A stretch of 64,000 bases of DNA from Colius striatus. Lineage: Eukaryota > Chordata > Aves > Coliiformes > Coliidae. This document shows positions 49,560 to 61,600 of this stretch, one piece after another. Under the pieces are notes generated by a model. It saw nothing but the letters and a program-made list of their open reading frames with translations, was not told where the DNA came from and did no database searches. How positions within the stretch are numbered: position 1 is the stretch's first letter; every line of letters starts with the position of its first letter. The DNA lies in assembly GCF_028858725.1 (NCBI RefSeq), contig NC_084772.1, positions 12,593,048-12,657,047 on the forward strand, in the 5' to 3' direction. A program made the position numbers and the translations under genes.

Positions 49560-50110
49560 GAGATTTTTCTGGGAAGCTTTTTTTCACCTGCTCGCTGCTT
49601 CTTTGTTCTATTGTTGCTGCAAAGTAGTTGTTTTGGAAGTTGTTCATCAGACATGAAGCTTACTTTTGTCAGTACACTGCATGCAACATCTTTTGCACAA
49701 TAAATTTAAGCGCAGGTAACCTCATTATGCAATCATTCTTGCAAGCATTAGGAAGGCTATTAAAATTTGATGTGATCGTTTATCACAAGCACAGTTATTT
49801 CAAATACTAATACAACAGATGTGATTTTAGTTTACAAGTTGGTGCTACAAGAGAGGATGAGATGTTGGCAATTTTTGTTTGTCACACTTGGCTTAGAATT
49901 AATTTACATTAAATAATATTTTAAATGCATCATTTTGTTTTCTCTGCTGTGCGTCCAGATGGGTGTTTGTCTTCTAATAGCTCACTGTGTTCCTGTAACT
50001 TCTACTGTTAAAATGGGTGAATTACTAAATAATGCCAAATATCGCTGCTCCAGGTGTCAAACACAGTTTGATGCAAAGAATTGATTGTGTGGTTTTCAGA
50101 GTGCAAGGCA
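49560..50110. promoter_or_regulatory. Candidate conserved non-coding element
   Basis: SOX-like blocks (ctattgttgctgc near 49609), GTTTATCAC and ATTATGCAATCATT-type sites, and retained CpGs (gctcgctgc, aagcgcagg, tgatcgttt, gtgcgtcc, aatatcgctg). No repeat or exon was found. It is inferred by eye. Confidence 0.27.
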
Positions 50111-50119
50111 TATTGTACA

Positions 50120-53100
50120 AGTTCACCAGCTTTACAAGGAAATGTTCATTCTGCCTTGATACTAGAAAATATTAGTTCTGAAAGAGGTTTTTTTAATCAT
50201 TTATAACAAAGACAACCAAATTTTTAACCAAACAAATTTTAACATATGGTTTCATTTCAGATATGCAGTGTCATTCAGTCAGGTGTGCTCTGTTAGCCAG
50301 GAACATTTGCCTGTCCTATATCATCTATACAAACCTTTGTTTTCTGTGTTTACATTTGGGACAGCTTTTTTTAGACATATTTGCTTATATCAAAGTGGTA
50401 AATAAATCAGTAATGTGTCAGACTTTGTGCAAACAGTAACAGAAAATTGGATGTCCCAGCATAACCAAGTCACATGATTGACAGTTAATCATTTCCTACC
50501 TAGTGAGCTATAGATAAGCTCATTTTTGCTTTCATCTAAATACCATAGTATATACAGATAACATCAGAAATATCTCTTCTGCATTGTCATTTATAGCAAC
50601 TCTTGTATTCAGTTGATCCAATAGCCTCAGCCATCAGATACTATCCAAAATATATAACTAAATAAGAGTATTTCATAAATTACCAGAATTAGTTCCCAAG
50701 GCCCTAATTGTTACCTTTAACTATAGAAGTAGAAACATGACCACTGTCAAATATAGGCAAACTCATAAAATTTAGTGCATTTTAATTCTTAGCGTGCTCA
50801 TAGTTTAAGCAGTTTCCTATCCATCATATTCTACCTGGTTGCCAAAAACTGTTGCAATGTGTAAAATGTGTAGGTTCTTGAATGATGCCCTTAAAATCCT
50901 GATGAGAAAGAATCAAAATACCAAGCAGATGGAAAATAAAGGTTAAGGTTGTATGAAAATACACTAGTCTTGGAGTTGCTAGGCTAAAAGGGAATAGATA
51001 CCTCTCAGTATGGGGCTCTCTCTGAGAGCAGCTGAATACATTGGAACCTCCTTGCTTAATCCAAAGAGCGGAGAAACACTTGGACCAATTTATCAGAAGT
51101 ATAAAGCTGTGTTTTTATCCTGCTGCTCTTCACTCACTGAAAAATCATGAGTTCTTTGGAGGAACCAGAGATAGGATTACATTCAGGATTCCCAGGGACA
51201 GGAACAAAACTGGACTGTGTATGCCATACCTGCACCATCCCTTGCTGCCCATCATAGCAGAGCTCTCATCACTCAGGTCCTTCCCTGAGGCTTCCTCCCA
51301 GCCAGCTCCTGCTGGCGTTCACCCTGATGGCTACTTTCACACACTCCAGAACTAACAAGGTCTGAACAGAATTATGAGAATGGTAGATGTTGACATGCTT
51401 AAATCCATAATGATTTACGAAGTAAATGAAGAGGTAAAAGCTAGGCCTCCTCATAGTTTTCAGTGAAGATAAACCAGTTATAAGGTTTTATACTTTAAAT
51501 AAATTGCCAAATTTTTCTGTTCTATGTGACCACAGGAATTAGAACTAGAGTAGGTAAGCTGCTGCTTTCACTTCTGACAGACAAACACTGGAAAAAAACA
51601 CTCTTTTTGTTCTACCCCAGATGACAACTTTAGGAGAAGAGAGGGCCAAGAAGACACTATGCCTTGACAGGTGTGGCATTCACTCTGGATAAAGATGACC
51701 TAAGAACCTGTCCTTGCACCAAATTAAACACAACAGGAGGTTCAGTCAGAATTTTGCACATCCCTGTCAGCCACACACTTTCTGATTCAATGGGTTTTTA
51801 TTTTTTTCTGCAAAAGCAAAACTATTGTAGTAGATGAGATTGAGAGCTGGAGCCTGCACTTAATGGCCTTGGAAGGAAAGTTAGGTCTCAATATCCACAC
51901 TGTTAAAAACCAGACAGAAGTAAAATTGAGCAAACATTAAAGTATGTTTTGTCAACTATCTAGGGCAGATTATACAGTACACTTCTCTAGAAAAGGCCAC
52001 AAATTCTCTACACAAATGAAATTGCACTCATTTTCAGTTCTGCTGACTTTGTAGTCAGTTGCTCATTCATGCTCAAGGAGACCATTTCGGCCACTGTCCA
52101 CACCTCCACAGTCCATCACCTACCCACTCTCCTTTCCTTTTCCCCATTACCATCAGCCTCTGCATTACCTGCAGAATGGCTCCACAGTCACCCCAGGAGA
52201 CAGCCAAGGTCACAGGCAGCAGAGCTGGGCATATTCACCCTCATTGAACACCTTTGTCCCAGGTAACTGCTGAGCCAAATTTCTCTTTCATCTGCCTTTG
52301 GTAGAGCTAATAGCATGTGTTTGATTTGAAATACATGGATTTGGAGGCAGGACGAAGGGCATGCCTCAGATTTATGGAAATGTTATTAAAAGTCTTTTCA
52401 AAAGTTGCGTCTGTGATAAAAAAAGAAAACGAAGGTGAGTCTTTTTAACAGAACAAACCCCCTTCAGATACATTTTATTTGCTGAGCAACATACACAAAA
52501 ATTGATTAACTTAACATCACATTCACATATTTTAAACAGTTTTAAATTATTAATTTTCATTTTAAAAATAGATTCAAGCACAGTTGCTTTAGTAATAAAT
52601 TTTTAAGATGGTAGGACATTTTACATGATACTGTTCTTTGGAGACTTTTCTTTGCATCTTAGGTTGTTCATTAAGCCAGGAATAGTGGATTAGGAAGGAC
52701 TGGACAATACTGAGCAAAACATGCTGGATCTGGACTCACTGGGCATGAACACTGGAAGTGGTTGAAGAGGAGATAGGGAATTGGAAGCCCCTTGCACAGC
52801 TGATCTGGCACACACTTCTAAAACAAGGGCCAGTGTTGTTAAGTGCTATCCCACAGGGATGCCCACAGCAGGTTTACTACTACAGGCAGCCGCTGCAGTC
52901 ACAGTCTATGTAGAGTGCAGTAGTTCAACACAAAGTTTATTGGCAAAAGCAGAGAATTTGAAGTTGTCATCTTCTGCTCTGCTGCTGTGATCCCTGAATA
53001 AGCCTTGAGTGTTCTCTCCTCCCTGACAGTCTGTGGCTTGAGGTGATATTTCACTACTGCTTCCCTAAAAAACAGTTTATATTATACTGCTGCTGAAAAG

Positions 53101-56100
53101 GACTTCCCTGCTTGAGCTAAGAGGCACCTTGTATATAAAGATTTCCTACTAATTTTGTGGACAAATCAAGTCACCCTTTAACAGGACAGCATCTCTTGCC
53201 ATTCTGAAATTGTCAAGTATTATAGTACACCAGTAAGCTATAAATCTGCACAGAATTTTTAATGTAACGATGCACTGACTGCTTTATTTTTCAAGTTGGA
53301 AATCCAGTGAAGTTTTACATACAGATGATACACAGAAAATTCTTCATGCAAGTTCTTGCATTTTGTTTTCAAAGACTGAGGACAACAAAAAAGCATCTCA
53401 CCTGTCTTTCCCAACTCCAGAATGCACAATGACGCACTATCTGAATTGGTACTTGACATGGAGTATGACTACCAAAGCTAAAGCTTTAGAGCTTTTGACA
53501 ATTAGAGCGCTACCCTACATCCTTATTCAGTGAAGCTGATGGGAGTTTTGCCTGAAATTAGTTCTGTGAAGCCAGCAATGTGAGACTGCCATGAATATTT
53601 TAAAGTAAAGGAGATGAAATACTCTAATGATCTTATGTAAATCTAGTCTAAGATTTTCAGTGGAAATTTCTTTGAATGGGTCATTAAGCAGGGGAGAAAA
53701 GGTTGGAAAGCATCCTGAAAAGGAGAACATTTTCAAAAGCCAAAATACTTCCTGCATTCTTCAGTCAACCAATTAGCCTAGCTTGGGGAAGTCAAAGAAC
53801 AAAGTGAAAGAGCATCAAGTATATGAGTAACTATAGGCAGACTCTCCAGTTTGTCAGGAGACAACAGAAAGTCAATAATATGTAGTCAGCATGTTTAAAT
53901 GCTAAATTTGAACCTTAGGTGGATTAAAAAATACCCAAGGTTTAGCATTTTTCTCCTTAGCATTAGTGCTAGAAAACTGAAGTCCCACAAAACTTAAAGA
54001 TTAAGCAATAATAAAAAGAGTGGTTGTGATACCACGAGAGAGTGCAAGTGCTTCAAGGTTCCCTTTGGGCCATGGCACCTAGCTCATCTGAAACCTTCAC
54101 CAACACAGGGGCTTGTGCAGGATGCCTGTTTGATCAGCTGGTCAACTAATTCTCCTTCTTTTGGTTATGAAGCAGCACAACTATTTCTTAACATTTCTTA
54201 AGGAACATTTGGCTGGTCAAGCAGCAGTCACATAATCATTGTAAAAAAGACTACAAAACAGTAGCAGTGTGCAGATTCAAGAGTCTTCCATCTGCACTTC
54301 GGAGGATCAGTAAATTTTTCAATGAAATGGTCATCTGAAAGCCTTGGATCATTAAAATACATCAGCTATTGCATATGCTGAATTAGGTGAGTACCTGAAT
54401 TATCTTCAAAGTAGTAGATGTCTCTGAAGCAACAATGCCAAATACCAAATTCTTTTATATGAGGGAAAAAATAATGTTTTCATGGTTTTACCTCGAAATA
54501 GTGCTGATGCCAGCAATAAGTTTGGGTTTATGTGACAAGCAAATCTTCACAAATTACATGGTCTGCTTTGTCAGAAAATGATGACCCACTATAATTATTT
54601 ATGCAATGTACAGATAAGATCTGGGACCATTCCAGTGATTTAATAAGAAAAGGACAATACCAAGTAGAAACACAAGTAAAGTTTGGAAAAAACGTAGCAG
54701 TTGAGCTGCCTGCAAATAGCTAATCCAGACAATTAAACCAGAAATCCAATGAGACAGATATCATCCCTGGCAACATACTTAGAGACTTCACAAAGAACTC
54801 AAAATACATGGAAGATGGCATTTATGTGTGCTAGAGAGAGAATTAATATTCAAAGATGTGCTCATGATAGACAAAAGTACTCAGATAGTTTTCAGTGAGA
54901 ATTAAGGGATCTGGACCACTAAGTGACACTCAGAAGGGTGAGTAAAAAAGCAATTTCAGTGACATGTTGTGAAGAATAACTAAAATGGGTCAGAGAAAGT
55001 TTATCTAAACCACCAGTTACAATTCAGATACTTGGCAACATCATTCTTTATGTTTCTGATTGAAGAACCCAAATTCCTCTCTGGTTCTTTTCCTGATAGC
55101 AAGTGTCTGTTTTGGCCTCTAACAGAATACTCTTCTAAATGAGATTTATAAAGCAAAATTATACTTCCCATACATCAAAAAGTAAATGTGTAACGGGAGA
55201 TGGCAGTTGAATACAAAATTACTTAGTGCAAAGACATCTAAAATGTTTCCTACATAAATATAATGATTGAGAATACCACATAGATCAGGAAGCTCATAGT
55301 TTTGCATGCCATTTAGTGTCAGAAACTTTCCTTTCGTTCTTGTTAGGAATTAGGAAGAAGAAAATAATTCTCTGTACTATTTATAGGGATGGAAACTGTC
55401 ACCTATATTTAGATGTTACAATAATCTCCCTTCCCTTTAAATAGGTCAGCATGTTTATTGGATATTTATAAAGTGGTTCATTAGTTGATTGCTTCTTCCT
55501 TTCTTCCCATATCAAGTTACACTAAGAATGAAAAAGACCAGAAAAGCTCACCTAGGGCCAAGATGTTATTGATCATAAGCATAACATTATAATGTCAACT
55601 CCTTACATTTACTACTGCTCTAAATATTACTAAGAGTTAAATCTGCAGTATTGGCATTATTACAGAAAGAAAATGGATATCATATTTCTGTGTAAATTCC
55701 ACCTTTTCATCCTGCAAATATCAGTGCATGTTAAATATTTGAATTTTTACTGCATGCAAGGTTCTAAAGTTCAATGGTAATTAGTGCAATCAGGTGCCAA
55801 ATGTTTCAATTCCCAGGAGTGCTGTATTATAGAATGAACTATGGCAAAATTCCAGAGGCTGGATCTATAGCGTAATTAGTATAAACCTCACATTTTTAGT
55901 ATAATGTAATAATTACATAATTTGTTCTATGGTCTTTGCAAAGTACTACCTAGAAAATTTTTAAAGCACCTTAATTTGACAAAATATAAGAGTTAAATTA
56001 TCTTATAATGTTAATGTTTAAGGGAGGATGCAAATTACCTTAGGAAAAAGCCTAGTTAGTTGGGTTGAGTTTACTGCAGCACAAGACAGAAATCAAAATT

Positions 56101-56630
56101 ACATAAGTGCTGTCTAATTTTCCTTAATATTTACTCTAACTCTCATTTTCCTCCCACCAGACTCATTTCTGTTTCATATGTTTGATTATGAACAGGGTAT
56201 CAGTGAGAGGTAGTACTTCAGAAACAAGAGCATACCTGTCTGTTAAACAAAGGAAAATAACTAAACTGTATGCAATAATTAGCAGTCATCAATTCAAAAT
56301 CTAATTTTAGATTCTTGATTGTGGAAAGCCTGACAAACACTTATGATCTCATTCACATGAGAAGCACTAAGAGACCATTGAGAGAACATAGTTAATGATA
56401 CAGCAATGGTATCTTTCTGGACATTTTATTATTCCAAAGGTAAATTCAAAGATCCCTAGTGCTTATTTCTTATACAAAAAAAAATCTCCAAAGATACTAT
56501 TTTAATCAAAGCAATACCATTTCCTTGAGTTCACAGCTTCTCAGTAGTGGTTCATTCAGATGAACCTTGGATAACCGAATTGAATGAAGGTCAGTTTTCT
56601 AAGCACCAGGATTAATGAAACCCTGCTTTC
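50120..56630. other. Intron, no recognisable feature
   Basis: About 6.5 kb of AT-rich sequence. Open frames are at most 104 codons and lack signatures. No repeat family was recognised. Confidence 0.45.
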
Positions 56631-56639
56631 CTACAGATT

Positions 56640-56890
56640 CCTGTGTCATGGTTGTTGTCAGCAGGAGTAGGGAGGTGATCATTCCCCTGTACTTGGCTTC
56701 GGTGATGCCACACCTCTAATACTATGTCCAGTTTTGAGCCTCTCCCTACAAGAATGACATGGAGGTACTGGAGAGGATACAGAGGTGGGCTACCAAGCTA
56801 GGAAAGGATTTGGAGCACATCTCCCATGAGGAATGGCTGAGGCATCTGAGGGCTGAGGAGCATTACCAAGGGGATGCAATGGTAAAGGTT
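56640..56890 (+). repeat. CR1 LINE fragment, truncated at both ends
   Basis: Pieces such as agcaggagtagggaggtgat, cattcccctgtacttggc, then gaggtactggagaggataca and gaggaatggctgaggcatct match the reverse-transcriptase C-terminal region of CR1. The translation shows IIPLYLASVMPHL, then after a stop EVLERIQRWATKL, then LEHISHEEWLRHL. It is a different and older copy than the one at 15.1-15.9 kb and lacks a CR1 3' end. The ORF of 92 codons starting at 56759 is this fossil. Confidence 0.9.
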
Positions 56891-57689
56891 GTCTTCTTCA
56901 TTTTATATTGCTGGGACCACATTTCTAATCTTTCTCAGCAGGAGTTTACATCTTATTACATCAAGTTAAATAATCACCCAAATAGAACTGCAATGTGCAC
57001 ATACTCAGTATACCACTTAGTTGCTTTCCCTAGCTAGTAAAATTGTCAGGGTGTGCACTGGGCAAGACTGATTAGTACTTAAAATGAACTAACCTGGACA
57101 TATTAGTTCTGTCAAGAGCTGCATTTTTTATTACCAAGTTTCACAAAACATTCATAAAATATGGTATCTAAATTGCAACTTGTTTGATTGATAATTTAAT
57201 ATCTTTTTGGATTTTTTTTTTCTCCTGAAAAAGGTTCAACAACTGACATTTAATCAAATGTCGTGTTTGAACATCTCAGCTCAAGTCCTTTGGTGGAATG
57301 CATTTGGCAATTCAGGGCATGTCAAATTGAATAGAGTTGTAAGAGTCTAGTAGAGGAAGAGGGCTCCCAAATATGTTCTCATGCTTCAAGGTTATCTCTT
57401 AGATTACAAATTAGATGTTCATTTGCCTTGGCTTATGTCAGGGAGTGCTATCCTAGACTTTGAGAAGGACTTCTGTTCCCTTAAAGCGCAGACTGGGCTA
57501 TATTTAATGCAGAATTCCTGAATAAAGCTAGATAACTTGGGGTAGAAAGCTATGAACTAACCACTCTTTCCTCCTCACATTCAGATACTTTCCTACCATT
57601 ACAACACTTCAGCTGAGCCTCACAGTAAAAATCTTTTGCTCTCCTCCCAGAAAAGGTTTATGTAAATCTTAATTACCACCTCACAGTTT

Positions 57690-57930
57690 CAATATTTACG
57701 GACATCTTGTAAACCCATTGTGTACAAGGCAGACTGGGATCCAATAATATAGAGGCATTGTTTAATTATGTGTTTATTAGAGCAGTAAAACTAATAATCC
57801 TCAGTAAAATCTTTGAAAATTATCTAATCATGATAAAGTAATCACTCTCAGCACAGGATAAAAGCACAGCAAACAGCCATTGCTGCATCACAAAGCTCTA
57901 TCAGGCACAGTTACATGGCCCTCAAGCCCT
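57690..57930. promoter_or_regulatory. Candidate conserved non-coding element
   Basis: The stretch is dense in ATTA, TAAT and GATAA-type cores (gtttaattatgtgtttatta, aaactaataatcctc, ctaatcatgataaagtaatc, caggataaaag) in a non-repetitive context. No coding frame is present. It is inferred by eye. Confidence 0.25.
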
Positions 57931-58369
57931 ATTCATACTGCCAGCCTCACACAAGCAATGTATTTTAAAACATGCATTAGAAAAGCAACTGAATAATTCA
58001 AGATTTGGTGCCTATATCAATCATTTTGTTTCAATAGGTCTCACTCACAGGGAATGGATTCTAGAAGCTCATTATATACACACAGCTCTGATCCAAAGCC
58101 AGCAACAGTTAGGGGAGTCTTTCCTCTGTATCAGCTGTCTATGAATGAGGCCAATACTGACAAGCCCCCTCTGTTGCAATTCATCAGGTTTCTGGCAAGA
58201 TTTTTTCATATGTACCGAATATATCCCTGTTCAGACAGATAACATAAGGGCATTTTGCTCTTTGCAGGTTTATAGGTGGGCATGTCCTCTTGGTTACAGT
58301 GTCCCATAGTGCAAGAAAGAATGCAAGTCAATCACATAGAAAAGAAAATGTGTATTTGTCACGGGCTTT

Positions 58370-58640
58370 CCCTATAAATTATTTCTAATGGGGAGGACAA
58401 CACTTAACACAATGTGCATGTGTTTTTCCACGTGGAGACAAAGCATCAATGTCTCTTTATCCATTTGTGAGTTAAGAAGCTGTTCTTCAGCTTGTGGGAT
58501 GTGGCTGTTGCTAAGACAACTGCGGTGCAGCCACTTACAATGTCCGTGATCATGCACCGCAAGCTGTAATTTATCCACAGGTTCTCATCTATTAGAGCAA
58601 AGAAACAGCAGGATGGTTGCTGCACCATGTCCTACATGAT
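58370..58640. promoter_or_regulatory. Candidate conserved non-coding element with an imperfect RFX X-box
   Basis: The near-palindrome GTTGCTAAGACAAC (58507-58520) has the two GTTG/CAAC half sites and spacing of an RFX-type X-box with imperfect interior bases. CpGs occur in actgcggtgc, gtccgtgatc and caccgcaag. There is no exon or repeat. It lies deep in the intron rather than at a promoter. Confidence 0.28.
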
Positions 58641-58699
58641 GCAGCATGGTATGACTGGCTGTCACTACCTGCTCTGGGGCTAAACTGGTAGTGCATTTG

Positions 58700-61600
58700 A
58701 AAGGAAATCAAATGCTGCCCTAAACATTTTGTCAAAGTGTAACCTCTGAGTACAGGAATGGAAATGAAGCAAAGCTCTACCACTTTGCAATTGCCTCAAA
58801 GAAAATGCAGCTTTCCATATTATAGACTTTTGAAGGACTTTACTAGATTTTGGTGCAAGCCTGTAATGAGGTCTAAATGTAAGAGACCTTGAGAGCCTGG
58901 GGAAACAAGTGAAAACCAGCACAGTCCAGGGCTTTATATTTGGTCAGTCCATGTCACGGCAAGCAACAGAGTAGTAATTAGGATTTTCATGCAGAGCAAA
59001 CAAAACCTCATGTGTTTTAGCACTTGGTAGGATGAGCTAACATCAAAACTTCTTAGTTCTGTGGAGGGTTTGCACCATGGTGCTCGGTTTCTGAGAACAT
59101 CTTCAGAATCAGTCACTAATGTTAACAGTGTCCAGCATGTCACAGTGAGCACTTCTGCAGTAAATCCTTACCTACTGCTACAAGTTTTCTACAATGCACA
59201 GTTAATTTGGCCAGTGGAGTACTACACTCCTTTGCTGGCTAGCATATAAAATTATTTGGGGGCCATTTCTAAAGCCTGTGTGTTATAGTCCTGTGTCCAT
59301 GCAAAAGTAAATGGGAAATCACTTTTGCTAAATGTTCCTAAGGTCAGAGGATTAGGAGAAATATATGCACTATGTATGGGTTGGGCTGGGCAATCACCTA
59401 CTTTCCCAGAGGCATGATTGGAAGAAATGCTGGGCCTGTTACTAGAGAGAAAAGTAATGCAAGAGGCTTACTAGACAAGAGAAACAGGAGAGTACAGGAA
59501 CACACGGAGAAAACTGTCCAGTGGAGGAGCTAATAGGAGAGAGTAGCTGCCATCTGTATACAGTAAAAGCACCTTGATATATTAGTTTCAGTTTTAAAAA
59601 CTTCACAGCATTTGCAGTGCACAGTGGTGTCATATTGTCACTGCAGTGACACCAAGACATGCAGAAAAAGCTCCTTGTCTTGTTTTGTATATCCAGTCTT
59701 AATAGACCTGCACCTTGCGTTCAGTAGCTTGTCAGTACTGAGCAGTCATGTCTGTATTACTACTGATAACAGGCATCAGTGAGAAAAGAATTGAAAGACA
59801 ACTATAAAAGATAACTATGAAATGCATGTCAAACATTCATTTTCTTGTAATCCAATCAGTAGTTCCATTTCTCTCTAAGAGTCCCACACATCATTAAGAC
59901 ATTTGTAAGTCCAGGTTCCTACTCAGATTTTCATGTGGACAGCAACTAAGCCAGTCATGTTGTTTGAACACAATATATAGGTCTTTAAGATTCTTCTTCT
60001 ACCTCCTTGCTTTGTCATGTGTTTATTCTGTGCATAACTTTTAGTTCACTGCAATAAAATCCATTCTCCTTAAGGCACATTCTCTAATGAACAAATAAAA
60101 AATGTTATTTTGTTCAGAATGTGTATGAACAGCTTAGTGTCAATTTTAAAGTGTGCCAAGCTTCTTAATGGCTTCTTATTTCAGTTATTTCTAGCTGCAA
60201 CTCAGCCAGAAAAATGCTTTAAAATCATTCTTATTTGAATTTGGTGAGGTTTTTAGCAATGCTTAGATGTGCCATCAGTGTAACATTTTAAATAACACAC
60301 CTAAAAATAGAAATCTTTCTAGAGATCATAAAGGAAACATGCCATAAGGGAAATATGCTTGTGATAAAAAAAAGTTCTTATACATATTCTTAGCTTCATA
60401 AAGCCATTTGAGGATCCCAGCCTAGAGACTTTGGAAAGTTACGTATCTTAATGCTTATTTATGTTGCTTCAAAATCAAACTGATCTTCCAAGCTTCTCAA
60501 GTTTGAATGCTCCCATTAAGCCCATAGATGTTGCTAAAGGTTCAGCACTTTGGGAAAATTCCTGTCTTGAAAGGTCCCAATTTCAGCTTTTGAGTGTTAT
60601 TTTCTATTCTTGGAGTCATAGTGAAATCCAGTATATCTGAACTCAACCAACTAGCCAAAATTTTCCTGCAGTGATTCACATCTCCTAGGCCTCAACATAT
60701 ATTTTGATCAATCTTTTCATTCCCTGATTTCAGCTTTGTAATGGAGTTCCCCAAACTCCACTAAACTCTGTGGGATCACTGAGGATGAAAGAAATGCCAG
60801 AGCAGCAGGTGAGGTACACACATATGTCCCACTTAAATTCTTCCTCCTGGTGCACCTTCCTACATTAGTTGCCTTTTTCCTAAGAAACAAGAAACATCCA
60901 GTAGCTTTAAGCAGGTATATGTTAACTTCAGTTAACAACTGGATCTTAAAATGATAAAAATATGCAAATACAAGGAATGTTTCCTATTGTTCTCTATTTT
61001 CAAATAGTTCTAATTTACAATCATTCATTTACCCACTCTTGCATTTTCTTAACACTGTAACTGAGCAAATTCTACAGAAAACAGACAGACAAGTTTGCTG
61101 GGCCCCAAGAATTACCTGGTTCTTATTTTTCGCATAACAAAACCCAGTTCAAGAGAGAGAAAAACTTTATTTTTAGGTAGAGGAGGGATGGTGTTTGACA
61201 GTGTTTGAACTGTTCTGATCTATCCAACTGAAAATACCTACTTTAGAAATGCCTATTAATACATGAAGACTTAGGCATGTCCTCAGGATTTCTGTTCCTT
61301 ACATTCTCCCAACAGCTTGTAAGACGATATATCATGATGTCAGAATATACCAAACATTGTCCAGAAGACTCTGAAACACAACCTCCACAATAAAATTTGC
61401 AACTGTTCAAGGGCATGGCCAAGCTCTCCTTGAAATACAATGGAATAATGAGGACCATATCAAGCACAAGTAGTAGGTCCTTCATTTTCCTTACAATGAT
61501 ACCTATAAATAAGCAAGAGTCAACTCAAGATCAGTCATAATTCAAAAAAAATTATTTGCAACCAGTATAAAAGGAAGTAGAGAATGTCTTATGTGTCCCC

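Noticed and set aside
51041..51355. 104-codon plus-strand frame
   Set aside because: No family signature, no acceptor or donor at sensible positions, and unremarkable codon content.
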